64,000 nucleotides of DNA, from positions 85,754 through 149,753 of the forward strand of contig NZ_FMCV01000014.1 of NCBI RefSeq assembly GCF_900091565.1, given 5' to 3'. Positions 52,962 through 61,438 of this stretch are shown here, in pieces. The position numbers and the translations under genes were made by a program. The notes beneath the pieces were generated by a model that saw nothing but the letters and a program-made list of their open reading frames with translations, had not been told where the DNA came from and made no database searches. The DNA comes from Micromonospora marina. Its GTDB lineage: Bacteria; Actinomycetota; Actinomycetes; Mycobacteriales; Micromonosporaceae. Numbering within the stretch: the first letter of the stretch is position 1; each line of letters begins with the position of its first letter.

Positions 52962-54242
52962 TCAGCCGATCCGCTCGACGACCAGCGGCGGCGCGTCCGG
53001 CGCGTCCGGCGCGATCCGCACCGCGCGGCGCGCCTCGGCCAGCGCGGCCGGGATCCGCTCGGCGTGCTCGGCGCGCAGCTCGAACAGCGGGTCACCGGCG
53101 CGCACCCGGTCACCGCGGCGCTTGTGCAGCACCACGCCCGCCGGGACGCTCACCGGATCCTCCTTGCGCGCCCGGCCCGCGCCGAGCCGCCAGGCGGCCA
53201 CCCCGATCGCGTACGCGTCGACCTCGGCGATCCACCCGTCCTCGGTCGCGGTGACCACCTCGACCTCGTTCGCGACGGGCATCGGGGCGTCCGGGTCACC
53301 GCCCTGCGCCCGGATCATCGTGCGCCAGGAGTCCATCGCCCGGCCGTCCCGCAGCGCCGCCTCCGGGTCGGCGTCCGGCAGGCCGGCCGCGTCGAGCATC
53401 TCCCGGGCCAGCGCCAGCGTCAGCTCCACCACGTCGGCGGGACCACCGCCGGCGAGCACCTCCACCGACTCGGTCACCTCGACCGCGTTGCCCACTGCGA
53501 GGCCGAGCGGGGTGGACATGTCGGTGAGCAGGGCGACCGTCCGTACGCCGTGCGCGCCGCCCAGCTCGACCATGGTGCGGGCCAGTTCGCGGGCGTCGTC
53601 GGCGTTCTTCATGAACGCGCCGGAGCCGACCTTCACGTCGAGCACCAGCGCACCGGTCCCCTCGGCGATCTTCTTGCTCATGATCGAGCTGGCGATCAGC
53701 GGGATCGCCTCGACCGTGCCGGTGACGTCGCGCAGGGCGTACAGCTTGCGGTCGGCCGGGGCGAGCCCGTCGCCGGCCGCGCAGATCACCGCGCCCACGT
53801 CGCGGAGCTGCGCGATGAACTCGTCGTTGGACAGCGCCGCCCGCCAGCCCGGGATCGACTCCAGCTTGTCCAGCGTGCCGCCGGTGTGGCCCAGGCCCCG
53901 GCCGGACAGCTGCGGCACCGCCGCGCCGCACGCGGCCACCAGCGGGGTCAGCGGCAGGGTGATCTTGTCACCGACGCCGCCGGTGGAGTGCTTGTCCACA
54001 GTCGGCCGGGAGACCGGCGACAGGTCGAGCCGCTCGCCGCTGGCGATCATGGCGGCGGTCCACCGGGCGATCTCCGGCGCGGTCATGCCGCGCAGCAGGA
54101 TCGCCATGGCCAGCGCCGACATCTGCTCGTCGGCGACCAGACCCCTGGTGTACGCGTCGACCACCCAGTCGATCTGCCCGTCGCTCAGCACGCCCCCGTC
54201 CCGCTTGGCCCGGATGACGTCAACCGCCGTGAAAGCACTCAC
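52962..54242 (-). CDS. deoA: Thymidine/pyrimidine-nucleoside phosphorylase
   Basis: The 426-residue enzyme cleaves thymidine or uridine with phosphate to base and (deoxy)ribose 1-phosphate. VDKHSTGGVGDKITL, the phosphate-binding signature, SGRGLGHTGGTLDKLESIPG and KVGSGAFMK are all conserved. Start is GTG. It is in line with cdd and the transporter operon but a hairpin lies between. DeoC and a phosphohexomutase elsewhere in the window could process its sugar product. Confidence 0.94.
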   Translation of the reverse strand: MSAFTAVDVIRAKRDGGVLSDGQIDWVVDAYTRGLVADEQMSALAMAILLRGMTAPEIARWTAAMIASGERLDLSPVSRPTVDKHSTGGVGDKITLPLTPLVAACGAAVPQLSGRGLGHTGGTLDKLESIPGWRAALSNDEFIAQLRDVGAVICAAGDGLAPADRKLYALRDVTGTVEAIPLIASSIMSKKIAEGTGALVLDVKVGSGAFMKNADDARELARTMVELGGAHGVRTVALLTDMSTPLGLAVGNAVEVTESVEVLAGGGPADVVELTLALAREMLDAAGLPDADPEAALRDGRAMDSWRTMIRAQGGDPDAPMPVANEVEVVTATEDGWIAEVDAYAIGVAAWRLGAGRARKEDPVSVPAGVVLHKRRGDRVRAGDPLFELRAEHAERIPAALAEARRAVRIAPDAPDAPPLVVERIG

Positions 54243-54312
54243 CTTTGAGTTCCCCTCAATAGATCAACAATCGCCGCGGACCGCACTCTTTCCGCGGACG
54301 GTGACCAGGTCC

Positions 54313-54384
54313 GGCCTGGGCCGACCGTGACCGGCGGAGGGATCAAGCCTGACCGCCCGGAGCCGGGCACGGTCGGCCCAGGCC
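54313..54384 (-). terminator. Large hairpin between cdd and deoA
   Basis: Perfect 17-bp arms (left GGCCTGGGCCGACCGTG) at 54313-54329 and 54368-54384, extended by 5 bp after one mismatch, start 8 nt after the cdd stop. Loop about 26 nt. Likely terminator or partial read-through structure. Confidence 0.7.
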
Positions 54385-54391
54385 CTCCAGC

Positions 54392-55093
54392 TCAACCCCA
54401 ACGAACCGGGATCTCCGTCGGTGGCTCACCCTCACCGGCCCAGAAGATCGTCCCCGAGGCGTCCACCACGACCACGCGCGGCGTCCGCGCCAGCCCCCAC
54501 TCGATCGCCTCGGCCGGGTCGTCCCAGGTCGAGCCCTCCTCCAGCACGCCGGTCTCGGCGCCCTCGGTCTCACCGGACGACCGCTCCCAGTACGTCGTCC
54601 AGACCTGCTGCCCGCCCGACAGGTCGGGGTGGACGAACACGGTGCCCCGGCCCCGCCAGGCGGCCAGCCGGTCCGGCACCACCGGCACCGGGTGCTCGCC
54701 GGTCACCGCCTCGATGTCGGCCACGTCGAACGCGTGCGGCAGCAGCTCCGCCATCCGCAACGGCCCGCCCTTCGCCTCGACCAGGCACTCCGGCCCGCCC
54801 TGCTCCCAGAGCAGCTGCCGGCACCGGCCGCACGGCATCAACGGCTCACCGGTGGCGTCGACGCAGGACAGCGCCACGATCCGGCCTCCGCCGGTGGCGT
54901 GCAGCTGCGAGACCACACCGCACTCGGCGCAGAGCGTGACGCCGTATCCGGCGTTCTCCACGTTGCAGCCGACCACGACCCGGCCGTCGTCGACGAGCGC
55001 GGCGGCACCCACCGGGAACTTCGAGTACGGCACGTAGGCGTGGCGCATGACCTCGGTGGCGGCGGTACGCAGCCGCTCCCAGTCGATCTCCAT
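54392..55093 (-). CDS. cdd: Cytidine deaminase with C-terminal extension
   Basis: The first 130 residues are a homotetrameric-type cytidine deaminase: VPYSKFPVGAA, the zinc motif TLCAECG with catalytic Glu and PCGRCRQLL. A further 100 residues follow, with GTVFVHPDLSGGQQVWTTYW and RTPRVVVVDASGTIFWAG; usual Cdd ends near residue 130-140, so this is an added domain of unknown role. Start ATG at 55093 follows GGGGG; 55105 and 55114 are alternatives. It lies below the BmpA transporter genes. Confidence 0.88.
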   Translation of the reverse strand: MEIDWERLRTAATEVMRHAYVPYSKFPVGAAALVDDGRVVVGCNVENAGYGVTLCAECGVVSQLHATGGGRIVALSCVDATGEPLMPCGRCRQLLWEQGGPECLVEAKGGPLRMAELLPHAFDVADIEAVTGEHPVPVVPDRLAAWRGRGTVFVHPDLSGGQQVWTTYWERSSGETEGAETGVLEEGSTWDDPAEAIEWGLARTPRVVVVDASGTIFWAGEGEPPTEIPVRWG

Positions 55094-55154
55094 CACGACC
55101 CCCATTCTGCCCAATTCACACCCGATCGGTCGCGGGCACGGCCGGAGACGACGA

Positions 55155-55180
55155 TGCCCGGCGGGGCGACCCGCCGGGCA
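55155..55180 (-). terminator. Terminator after nucleoside permease
   Basis: A perfect 11-bp stem (TGCCCGGCGGG and complement) with a GCGA (GNRA-type) tetraloop lies 19 nt after the permease stop. Confidence 0.85.
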
Positions 55181-55198
55181 CTGTGTCGCGGCAAGCGG

Positions 55199-56479
55199 TC
55201 AGCCCTTGATGTACGGCTTGCCGTCGGCGGCCGGCGCCCGGACCTTGCCGACCAGCCCGGCCACCGCCAGGATCGTCGCCAGGTACGGCAGCATCGCCAG
55301 GAACTGGCTCGGAATGCTGCTGCCGATCGCGCCCAGGTAGGTGGCGAGCTGGTCGGCGAAGCCGAAGAACAGCGCCGCGAGCAGCGCGCCGGTCGGGCTC
55401 CACCGGCCGAAGATCAGCGCGGCCAGGGCGATGAAGCCCTTGCCGCCGATCATGTTCTTGGTGAACGAGTAGAGCGCCAGCGTGTACGAGGCGCCGCCGA
55501 CGCCGGCCACCAGACCGGCCAGAATCACGTTGCGGTAGCGCAGCCGCAGCACCTTCACGCCCAGCGTGTCCGCCGCGGTCGGGTGCTCGCCCACCGAGCG
55601 GGTCCGCAGGCCCCACCGGGTACGGAACAGCGCCAGGTGGATGACGAGCACCAGCAGCAGGCCGAGGTAGAGGAAGATGTTGCCCCGGAACAGCGCCGGA
55701 CCGATCAGCGGGATGTCGGACAGCAGCGGGATCTCCCAGTTGCCGAACCGGGGCGCGCTGTTGTACTTCGCCGCGTCGGTCTGCATCAGCCGCTCGTAGA
55801 GGAAGCCGGTGATGCCGACCGCGAGCAGGTTGAGCACGATGCCCATGACCACCTGGTCGACCAGGTAGCGGATGGAGAACACGGCCAGCAGGAACGAGAT
55901 GAACGCACCGCCGATGGCGGCGGCCGCCAGGCCCACCCAGACGCTGCCGGACATGCTGCCGAACAGCGCGCCGGAGAAGGCGCCCATCAGGAGTTGGCCC
56001 TCGATCGCCACGTTCACCACGCCGGAGCGCTCGCAGAGCACACCGGCGAGCGCACCGAAGATCAGCGGCAGGGCCAGGATGAACGTGCCGCGGACCACGT
56101 TCACCAGCGGCATGAAGTTGCGGCCCTCGGGCGCGGCGGAGACCTGCCAGCACAGGAAGCTCAGCACGAAGGCGACCAGCCCGGCGCCGAGCAGCAGCGT
56201 AAACCAGCGCTTCGGCACACCGGCCAGCAGGGCGCCTCCGGACGCGGCGGTGATCAGCCCGAACAGGATCGCGCCGACCGTACCGTTGATCTCCAGGGCG
56301 GCCCCGCCCTCGGTCTCGCTGAGCGTGAACCGCGCGTGCTGGTCGGTCGCGAGTGCGCCGAACAGCACCGCCGCGAGCACGCCGAGCGCCAGCAGGACCG
56401 CGCCGATCTTCCGGTTACGGGTCCAGAAACCCTCGTCGACCGCGGTTACGGCGACCTCGGGGACAGCGGTGGTGGACAT
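55199..56479 (-). CDS. Nucleoside ABC transporter permease 2
   Basis: The 426-residue membrane protein belongs to the BPD_transp_2 (RbsC/YufQ-like) family: LPLIFGALAGVLCERSGVVNVAIEGQLLMGA and LRTRSVGEHPTAADTLGVKV. An N-terminal extension of about 110 residues holds two or three extra helices. It is 3 nt from the preceding permease. Paired with it, and with the ATPase and BmpA-type lipoprotein, it makes a nucleoside importer like B. subtilis NupNOPQ. Confidence 0.93.
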   Translation of the reverse strand: MSTTAVPEVAVTAVDEGFWTRNRKIGAVLLALGVLAAVLFGALATDQHARFTLSETEGGAALEINGTVGAILFGLITAASGGALLAGVPKRWFTLLLGAGLVAFVLSFLCWQVSAAPEGRNFMPLVNVVRGTFILALPLIFGALAGVLCERSGVVNVAIEGQLLMGAFSGALFGSMSGSVWVGLAAAAIGGAFISFLLAVFSIRYLVDQVVMGIVLNLLAVGITGFLYERLMQTDAAKYNSAPRFGNWEIPLLSDIPLIGPALFRGNIFLYLGLLLVLVIHLALFRTRWGLRTRSVGEHPTAADTLGVKVLRLRYRNVILAGLVAGVGGASYTLALYSFTKNMIGGKGFIALAALIFGRWSPTGALLAALFFGFADQLATYLGAIGSSIPSQFLAMLPYLATILAVAGLVGKVRAPAADGKPYIKG

Positions 56480-56481
56480 GC

Positions 56482-57846
56482 TCACCAGCCCTTCGCGAGG
56501 CTCGTCTGCAACCGGGCGGCGCGGGCCGCCCGGAGCTGGAAGATCGTCTTCACCAGGGCAGGCGCGGCGATGAAGATGACGATGAGCGCCTGGAGCACGG
56601 TGACCAGTTCCAGCGAGATGCCGGAGTACGACTGCATCCGGTTGCCGCCGGCCTGGAGGGCACCGAAGAGCAGCGCGGCCAGCAGCACACCCCACGGCTT
56701 CACGCGGCCGAGCAGCGCGACCAGGATGCCGTCGAAGCCGATCTGCGCGATCACCAGCGGGGTCAGCGCCGTGGCAGTGGTGCCGAGCACCATGGTCGAG
56801 CCGCCGAGACCGGCCAGCATGCCCGCGAACACCATCACCAGCACGTACGTCTTTGTGACGCTGATGCCGGCGGTCCGGGCCGCGTCCGGGTTCGCACCCA
56901 CCGCCCGCAGCTCGAAGCCGAGCGTGGAGCGGTTGAGCAGCCAGGCGATGAACCAGGTGGCCGCCACCGCGAGCAGGATGCCGGCGTGCACCCGCAGGTC
57001 GTCGCCGAGCAGGCGGGGCAGCTGCGCGGAGGAGTCGACCGGCTTGCTGATCGCGTCCGCCCGGTTCGGGTCCTGCACCCCGCTCTGGACGACGATCCAG
57101 GTCAGGAAGTAGACCGCCACGTAGTTGAGCATGATCGTGTTGATCACCTCGTGCGCGCCGGCCCGTGCCTTGAGGATGCCGGGGATGAAGCCCCAGAGCG
57201 CACCGCCGAGCGCGCCGGCGATCAACGCCACCAGCAGGTGCACGACGGGCGGCAGCGGCAGCGCGAAGCCGGCCACGGCGGCCAGGATAACGCCGATGGT
57301 GGCCTGGCCCTGGGCGCCGATGTTGAACAGGCCGCCACGGAAGGCGAGCGCCACCGACAGGCCGGTGAAGACGAGCGGCGCGGCGTAGGTGAGCGTCTCC
57401 GAGATCGGGCTCATGGCGGCGGTGAAGCCGACCGCGTCCGGATCGAAGATCGCGCCCTTGAACAGGTTCGCGTACGCCTCGCTGACCACCGTCCAGCTGG
57501 CGTTCAGCGCGTCGGTGGGCCGGGCGGTGATGTAGCCGTAGGTGGCGAGCACCTCCGGGTCGGACACGATGATCAGCACCGCGCCGACCACCATGGCCAG
57601 CAGCACCGCGAGCACCGTCACGGTGACCGTGTTGGCCGCCCACAGGTTGTCCAGGAACATCCGGCCCATGCTCGGGCGGGCTTCCCCGGCCGGGGACGGT
57701 CTCTTCGCGGTCGCGGTGGCGGGCACCGTCTGCTCGGTGTCACCGGCCGGCTGGGTCGGCGTCGCCCGGGCCTCGCTCAGCGACTCCTGCGCCTCGGTCG
57801 CCGGCTCCTTGTCCGGCGAGCCCGAAGCGGGGTTCGGGTTGGTCAT
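56482..57846 (-). CDS. Nucleoside ABC transporter permease 1
   Basis: The 454-residue permease has a disordered acidic N-terminus of about 60 residues, then helices with PLVFTGLSVALAFRGGLFNIGAQGQ, the conserved BPD_transp_2 motif, and FELRAVGANPDAARTAGISV. It corresponds to YufP/NupP. The start overlaps the ATPase stop by 4 nt. Confidence 0.93.
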   Translation of the reverse strand: MTNPNPASGSPDKEPATEAQESLSEARATPTQPAGDTEQTVPATATAKRPSPAGEARPSMGRMFLDNLWAANTVTVTVLAVLLAMVVGAVLIIVSDPEVLATYGYITARPTDALNASWTVVSEAYANLFKGAIFDPDAVGFTAAMSPISETLTYAAPLVFTGLSVALAFRGGLFNIGAQGQATIGVILAAVAGFALPLPPVVHLLVALIAGALGGALWGFIPGILKARAGAHEVINTIMLNYVAVYFLTWIVVQSGVQDPNRADAISKPVDSSAQLPRLLGDDLRVHAGILLAVAATWFIAWLLNRSTLGFELRAVGANPDAARTAGISVTKTYVLVMVFAGMLAGLGGSTMVLGTTATALTPLVIAQIGFDGILVALLGRVKPWGVLLAALLFGALQAGGNRMQSYSGISLELVTVLQALIVIFIAAPALVKTIFQLRAARAARLQTSLAKGW

Positions 57847-59411
57847 GCCTCGTCCTCGTTGCCAGGGCCGTCCTCGGTCGGGGTGGCGGCGTCCGGGGTG
57901 GCGGCGTCCGGGGTGATGCCGGCCATCAGCAGGCCGATCTCCTCACGCGGGGTGTCCGGGCCGACGACGCCGATGATCCGGCCGCGGTACATGACCGCGA
58001 TCCGGTCGGCCAGGCCGATCACCTCGTCCAGTTCGCTGGAGACCACCATGACCGCGGTGCCGATGTCCCGCTCGCGGACGACCCGGCTGTGGATGAACTC
58101 GATCGAGCCGACGTCCACGCCCCGGGTGGGCTGGGCGGCGATGAAGAGCTTCAGCGGCCGGGACAGCTCCCGGGCCACGATCACCTTCTGCTGGTTGCCG
58201 CCGGAGAGTGTGCCGACCGCCGCGTCGGCCGAGGAGGTACGGACGTCGAACTGCTCGATCCGCTCCCGCGCCGACTTGGCGATGGCGTCGGGCTTCAGCG
58301 ACAGACCCTTGCCGAACGGCGGCCGGTCGTAGACGTCCAGTACCAGGTTCTCCGCCACGGAGAACTCCTTGACCAGGCCGTCCACGCTGCGGTCCTCGGG
58401 CACGTAGCCGACACCGGCGCGGAGCACCTTCTTGGTCGACCAGCCGTGCGTCGGCTCGCCGTCGAGGCTGATCGTGCCGGCGAGCACCGGGCGCAGGCCC
58501 ATGATCGCCTCGATCAGCTCGGTCTGGCCGTTGCCCTGCACGCCGGCCACGCCGAGCACCTCACCGGCGTGCACGGTCAGGTCGACGCCGTCGACCGCGC
58601 GTACCTGCCGGTCGTCGTCCACGACCAGGCCGGAAACCTCCAGGACCGGCTTGCCGGGGGTGGCCGGCTGCTTGTCCACGGTCAGCCGGACGCTGCGCCC
58701 GACCATCAGCGCGGCCAGTTCGTCCCGGCTGGCGCTCGGCTCGGCGGTGCCGACCGTCTTCCCGCGCCGGATCACCGTGATCCGGTCGGCGATCGCCTTC
58801 ACCTCGCCCAGCTTGTGGGTGATGAACACGATCGACTTGCCGGCGGCCTTGAGCGACCGCATGACGGTGAGCAGTTCCTCGGTCTCCTGCGGCGTGAGCA
58901 CGGCCGTGGGCTCGTCGAGGATCAGCAGGTCGACGTCGCGGGTGAGGGCCTTGACGATCTCCACCCGCTGCTGGATGCCGACCGGCAGGTCCTCGATCAC
59001 CGCGTCCGGGTCGACCCGCAGGTTGTACCGCTCGGAGACCTCGGCGACCTCGCGCCGGGCGCGCCGGCGGTCGAGGATGCCGGCGAAGGGCCCTCTGACC
59101 TGCTCGGCACCGAGCATGACGTTCTCGGCCACGGTGAAGACCGGCACCAGCATGAAGTGCTGGTGCACCATCCCGATCCCGGCGGCGATCGCGTCCGACG
59201 GACCCCTGAGCTTCAGCGGCTTGCCGTCGACCAGGATCTCACCCTCGTCCGGCTGGTAGAGGCCGTAGAGCACGTTCATCAGAGTCGACTTGCCGGCGCC
59301 GTTCTCGCCGAGCAGGGCGTGGATCTCTCCAGGCTCCACCGTCAGGTCGATGTGGTCGTTGGCGACCAGATCACCGAACCGTTTGGTGATGCCGCGCAGT
59401 TCGAGTCTCAG
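57843..59411 (-). CDS. Nucleoside ABC transporter ATPase (tandem NBD, CTG start)
   Basis: The 522-residue protein has two ATPase domains like RbsA/YufO. NBD1 has GENGAGKSTLMN and DEPTAVLTPQE; NBD2 has a modified Walker A (GVQGNGQTELIE) and TLSGGNQQKVIVARELS. No ATG, GTG or TTG lies near the conserved RLELRGITKRFG start; CTG at 59411 is preceded by AGGAGG at good spacing. The only classical option is the TTG at 59498, giving 29 non-conserved residues. The C-terminal tail has a repeated PDAAT. Confidence 0.9.
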   Translation of the reverse strand: MRLELRGITKRFGDLVANDHIDLTVEPGEIHALLGENGAGKSTLMNVLYGLYQPDEGEILVDGKPLKLRGPSDAIAAGIGMVHQHFMLVPVFTVAENVMLGAEQVRGPFAGILDRRRARREVAEVSERYNLRVDPDAVIEDLPVGIQQRVEIVKALTRDVDLLILDEPTAVLTPQETEELLTVMRSLKAAGKSIVFITHKLGEVKAIADRITVIRRGKTVGTAEPSASRDELAALMVGRSVRLTVDKQPATPGKPVLEVSGLVVDDDRQVRAVDGVDLTVHAGEVLGVAGVQGNGQTELIEAIMGLRPVLAGTISLDGEPTHGWSTKKVLRAGVGYVPEDRSVDGLVKEFSVAENLVLDVYDRPPFGKGLSLKPDAIAKSARERIEQFDVRTSSADAAVGTLSGGNQQKVIVARELSRPLKLFIAAQPTRGVDVGSIEFIHSRVVRERDIGTAVMVVSSELDEVIGLADRIAVMYRGRIIGVVGPDTPREEIGLLMAGITPDAATPDAATPTEDGPGNEDEA

Positions 59412-59619
59412 CGCAACCTCCTGGAGTGCGAGCGATGGTGCAGCGTAGCGACCTGCCGCGCCGCCACCGCGCCGGGTGGGGATGGTCGGGGGATTCAAGG
59501 TGATCGGCCGCCCCGGCGCTGGGGTACCTTCCCCGTTGCGCCGGGACGGCCGGATCGTCAGAGCTGGTGTCCGCCGGCCCCCGCTGCCGATGATCGCACC
59601 GCGGTGGCCGGCGAAGCGG

Positions 59620-60708
59620 TCACTTGGTCGGCTGGGCCTTCGAGGTGACGGTGATGGTGCCGGCGGCGATGTCCGTCTTGATCTTGTCGACCTCGGCCTT
59701 CAGGTCCGCCGGGACCTTGCTGTCGAAGTCGTGGTACGGGGCGATCGAGACGCCGTTGTTCGCCAGCGTGCCGACGAAGCCCGGAGTGGACTGGAGCTTC
59801 TCGCCGCCGGCGGCCTTCAGTACGGCCTCCTTGACGGCGTCCGGGATGTTCTTGACGACGGTGGTCAGGATCGCCGAGCAGTCCGGGGTGCTGTCGCAGC
59901 CGTCGATGTCCACCCAGACGACCGAGTACTTGCCGCCCGAGGCCTTGGCCGCGGCGGTGGTGCCGAGCCCGGCGCCGCCGGCGACCGGCATGACGATGTC
60001 GGCGCCCTGCGCGACGAGCGCGTCGGACACCTTCTTGCCCTCGTCCTGCTTGACGAAGTCGTTGGTGAAGGAGCCCTTCTGGGTGGCCTTGTCCCAGCCC
60101 AGCACCTGGACGTTCTTGCTCTTGGCCGTGTTGTAGTACGCCACGCCGTCGGCGAAGCCGTCCATGAAGATGGTGACCGGCGGGATCGGGATCGCGCCGT
60201 AGGTGCCGACCTTGCCGGTCTTGCTCATCCCGGCGGCCAGGTAGCCGGCCTGGAACGCGGCCTGCGCGGTGTCGAACTGCATCGGGTAGACGTTGCTCAC
60301 GCCCGGGTTGGCGTCGACGAGACCGAACTGCTGGTTCGGGTTCTTCTCGGCCGCGGCCTTGGTGGCGTCCGACATCAGGCCACCGACGGCCAGGATGAAG
60401 TCGCACTGCTGGTTGACGAACCCGGTCAGGTTGACCTCGTAGTCCGCCTCGGCCTTCGACTGGACGTTCTTGATCTCGATGTTGTCGTTCTCCTTCTGCG
60501 CCTCCTGGAGGCCCTTCCAGGCCGAGGCGTTGAAGGACTTGTCGTCGACGCCGCCGACGTCGGTCACCATGCAGGCGCTGTACTTCTTGCCGCCGTCGCC
60601 ACCGGCGTTGTTGTCGTCGTCCGGAGCCTCACCACACGCGGCAGCGCCCAGCACGAGTCCACCCGCCACGACGGCGGAGGCGATCCGCATCCCACGCACA
60701 GAGCGCAA
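59620..60708 (-). CDS. BmpA/PnrA-type nucleoside-binding lipoprotein
   Basis: The 362-residue lipoprotein starts at TTG behind AAGGAG. The signal peptide ends with the lipobox LGAAAC. The BMP-family fold follows: ACMVTDVGGVDDKSFNASAWKGL, then FILAVGGLMSDATKAAAEKNP and VGTYGAIPIPPVTIFMDGF. BMP proteins deliver purine or pyrimidine nucleosides to the tandem-ATPase ABC transporter encoded next. It leads the operon; a palindromic operator and a hairpin lie upstream. Confidence 0.92.
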   Translation of the reverse strand: MRSVRGMRIASAVVAGGLVLGAAACGEAPDDDNNAGGDGGKKYSACMVTDVGGVDDKSFNASAWKGLQEAQKENDNIEIKNVQSKAEADYEVNLTGFVNQQCDFILAVGGLMSDATKAAAEKNPNQQFGLVDANPGVSNVYPMQFDTAQAAFQAGYLAAGMSKTGKVGTYGAIPIPPVTIFMDGFADGVAYYNTAKSKNVQVLGWDKATQKGSFTNDFVKQDEGKKVSDALVAQGADIVMPVAGGAGLGTTAAAKASGGKYSVVWVDIDGCDSTPDCSAILTTVVKNIPDAVKEAVLKAAGGEKLQSTPGFVGTLANNGVSIAPYHDFDSKVPADLKAEVDKIKTDIAAGTITVTSKAQPTK

Positions 60709-60724
60709 GACGTCTCCTTCCCCT

Positions 60725-60751
60725 TGCACACCGCGTCGTGCACGGTGTGCA
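60725..60751 (-). promoter_or_regulatory. 5' UTR hairpin of nucleoside transporter
   Basis: TGCACACCG and CGGTGTGCA are perfect 9-bp arms around 9 nt, 17 nt upstream of the TTG start codon and just before AAGGAG. This may be an operator or an RNA structure controlling translation. Confidence 0.5.
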
Positions 60752-60831
60752 GCCCTTTCGCCGGCCTGCGGTGTGCCGCCGGCGTCCCACGTTACGGACG
60801 GGAGCGTACGCCCGCGCCCACCCACCGGCCG

Positions 60832-60849
60832 ACAATCGTGCACGACTGT
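60832..60849 (-). promoter_or_regulatory. Candidate operator of nucleoside transporter
   Basis: ACAATCGTGCACGACTGT is an 18-bp palindrome with one mismatched pair (perfect core TCGTGCACGA). It lies 124 nt upstream of the lipoprotein start, as a LacI/GntR/DeoR-type regulator site would. No regulator gene for it is nearby. The rest of 60709-60966 has no gene. Confidence 0.45.
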
Positions 60850-60966
60850 TGAGCGTCCGTTACCCCGGCGTAACCCTTGCGTGGGGCACGTCACTTGTCC
60901 GGCTGGCAGGCGTACGCGGTGGTGTCGCGAACGTCCGTTTCCCGAGCTTCCCCGGCTCGCGGCGAA

Positions 60967-61308
60967 CTAACGCCAGAACACCGCCACGGCTGCGTTGACC
61001 AGCGTCAACCCGACGATCGCGAGGAAGTGGCCACGGTTGACGGTCTCCCGCTTACGGGAGAAGAAGACCATGACGAAGATCAGCAGCGCGAGCACCAACT
61101 TGGTAACAAGTTTCGCCGGGGCCGGCTCGTCCCCGTCCCGCAGCGGAGCGGACAGCCCGACGCCGGTGAGGATCTGGATGATCGCGCCCCAGAGCATTGC
61201 CGCGTTGATCCGCAGCCGGCCGGTGACGTACTGGGCGATCGCGCCACCGAGCAGCAGCGCGAAGCCGATCAGATGGACGTAGAGGAGAATCAGTCGAAGA
61301 GCTTCCAC
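60967..61308 (-). CDS. Four-helix integral membrane protein
   Basis: The 113-residue protein has four membrane helices (LILLYVHLIGFALLLGGA, AAMLWGAIIQILTGVGL, LVLALLIFVMVFFSR, FLAIVGLTLVNAAVAVFW). GGGGGAGG precedes the GTG by 9 nt, while the ATG at 61317 directly abuts it, so GTG is chosen. The HLIGF start recalls small membrane proteins related to heme or copper enzymes, but no ligand pattern is convincing. Function unknown. Confidence 0.75.
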   Translation of the reverse strand: MEALRLILLYVHLIGFALLLGGAIAQYVTGRLRINAAMLWGAIIQILTGVGLSAPLRDGDEPAPAKLVTKLVLALLIFVMVFFSRKRETVNRGHFLAIVGLTLVNAAVAVFWR

Positions 61309-61438
61309 GCGGCCCATCCTCCCCCATCAACGACGCTTCGTAGTAGTCGCCCCCGCCGGCCTGCCGTCATACCGTGACCTCCAGATGCAGGCCCGGTGAC
61401 CACGGCAGGCGCTCGATCGACTGCCGGAGGCGCCGGGC

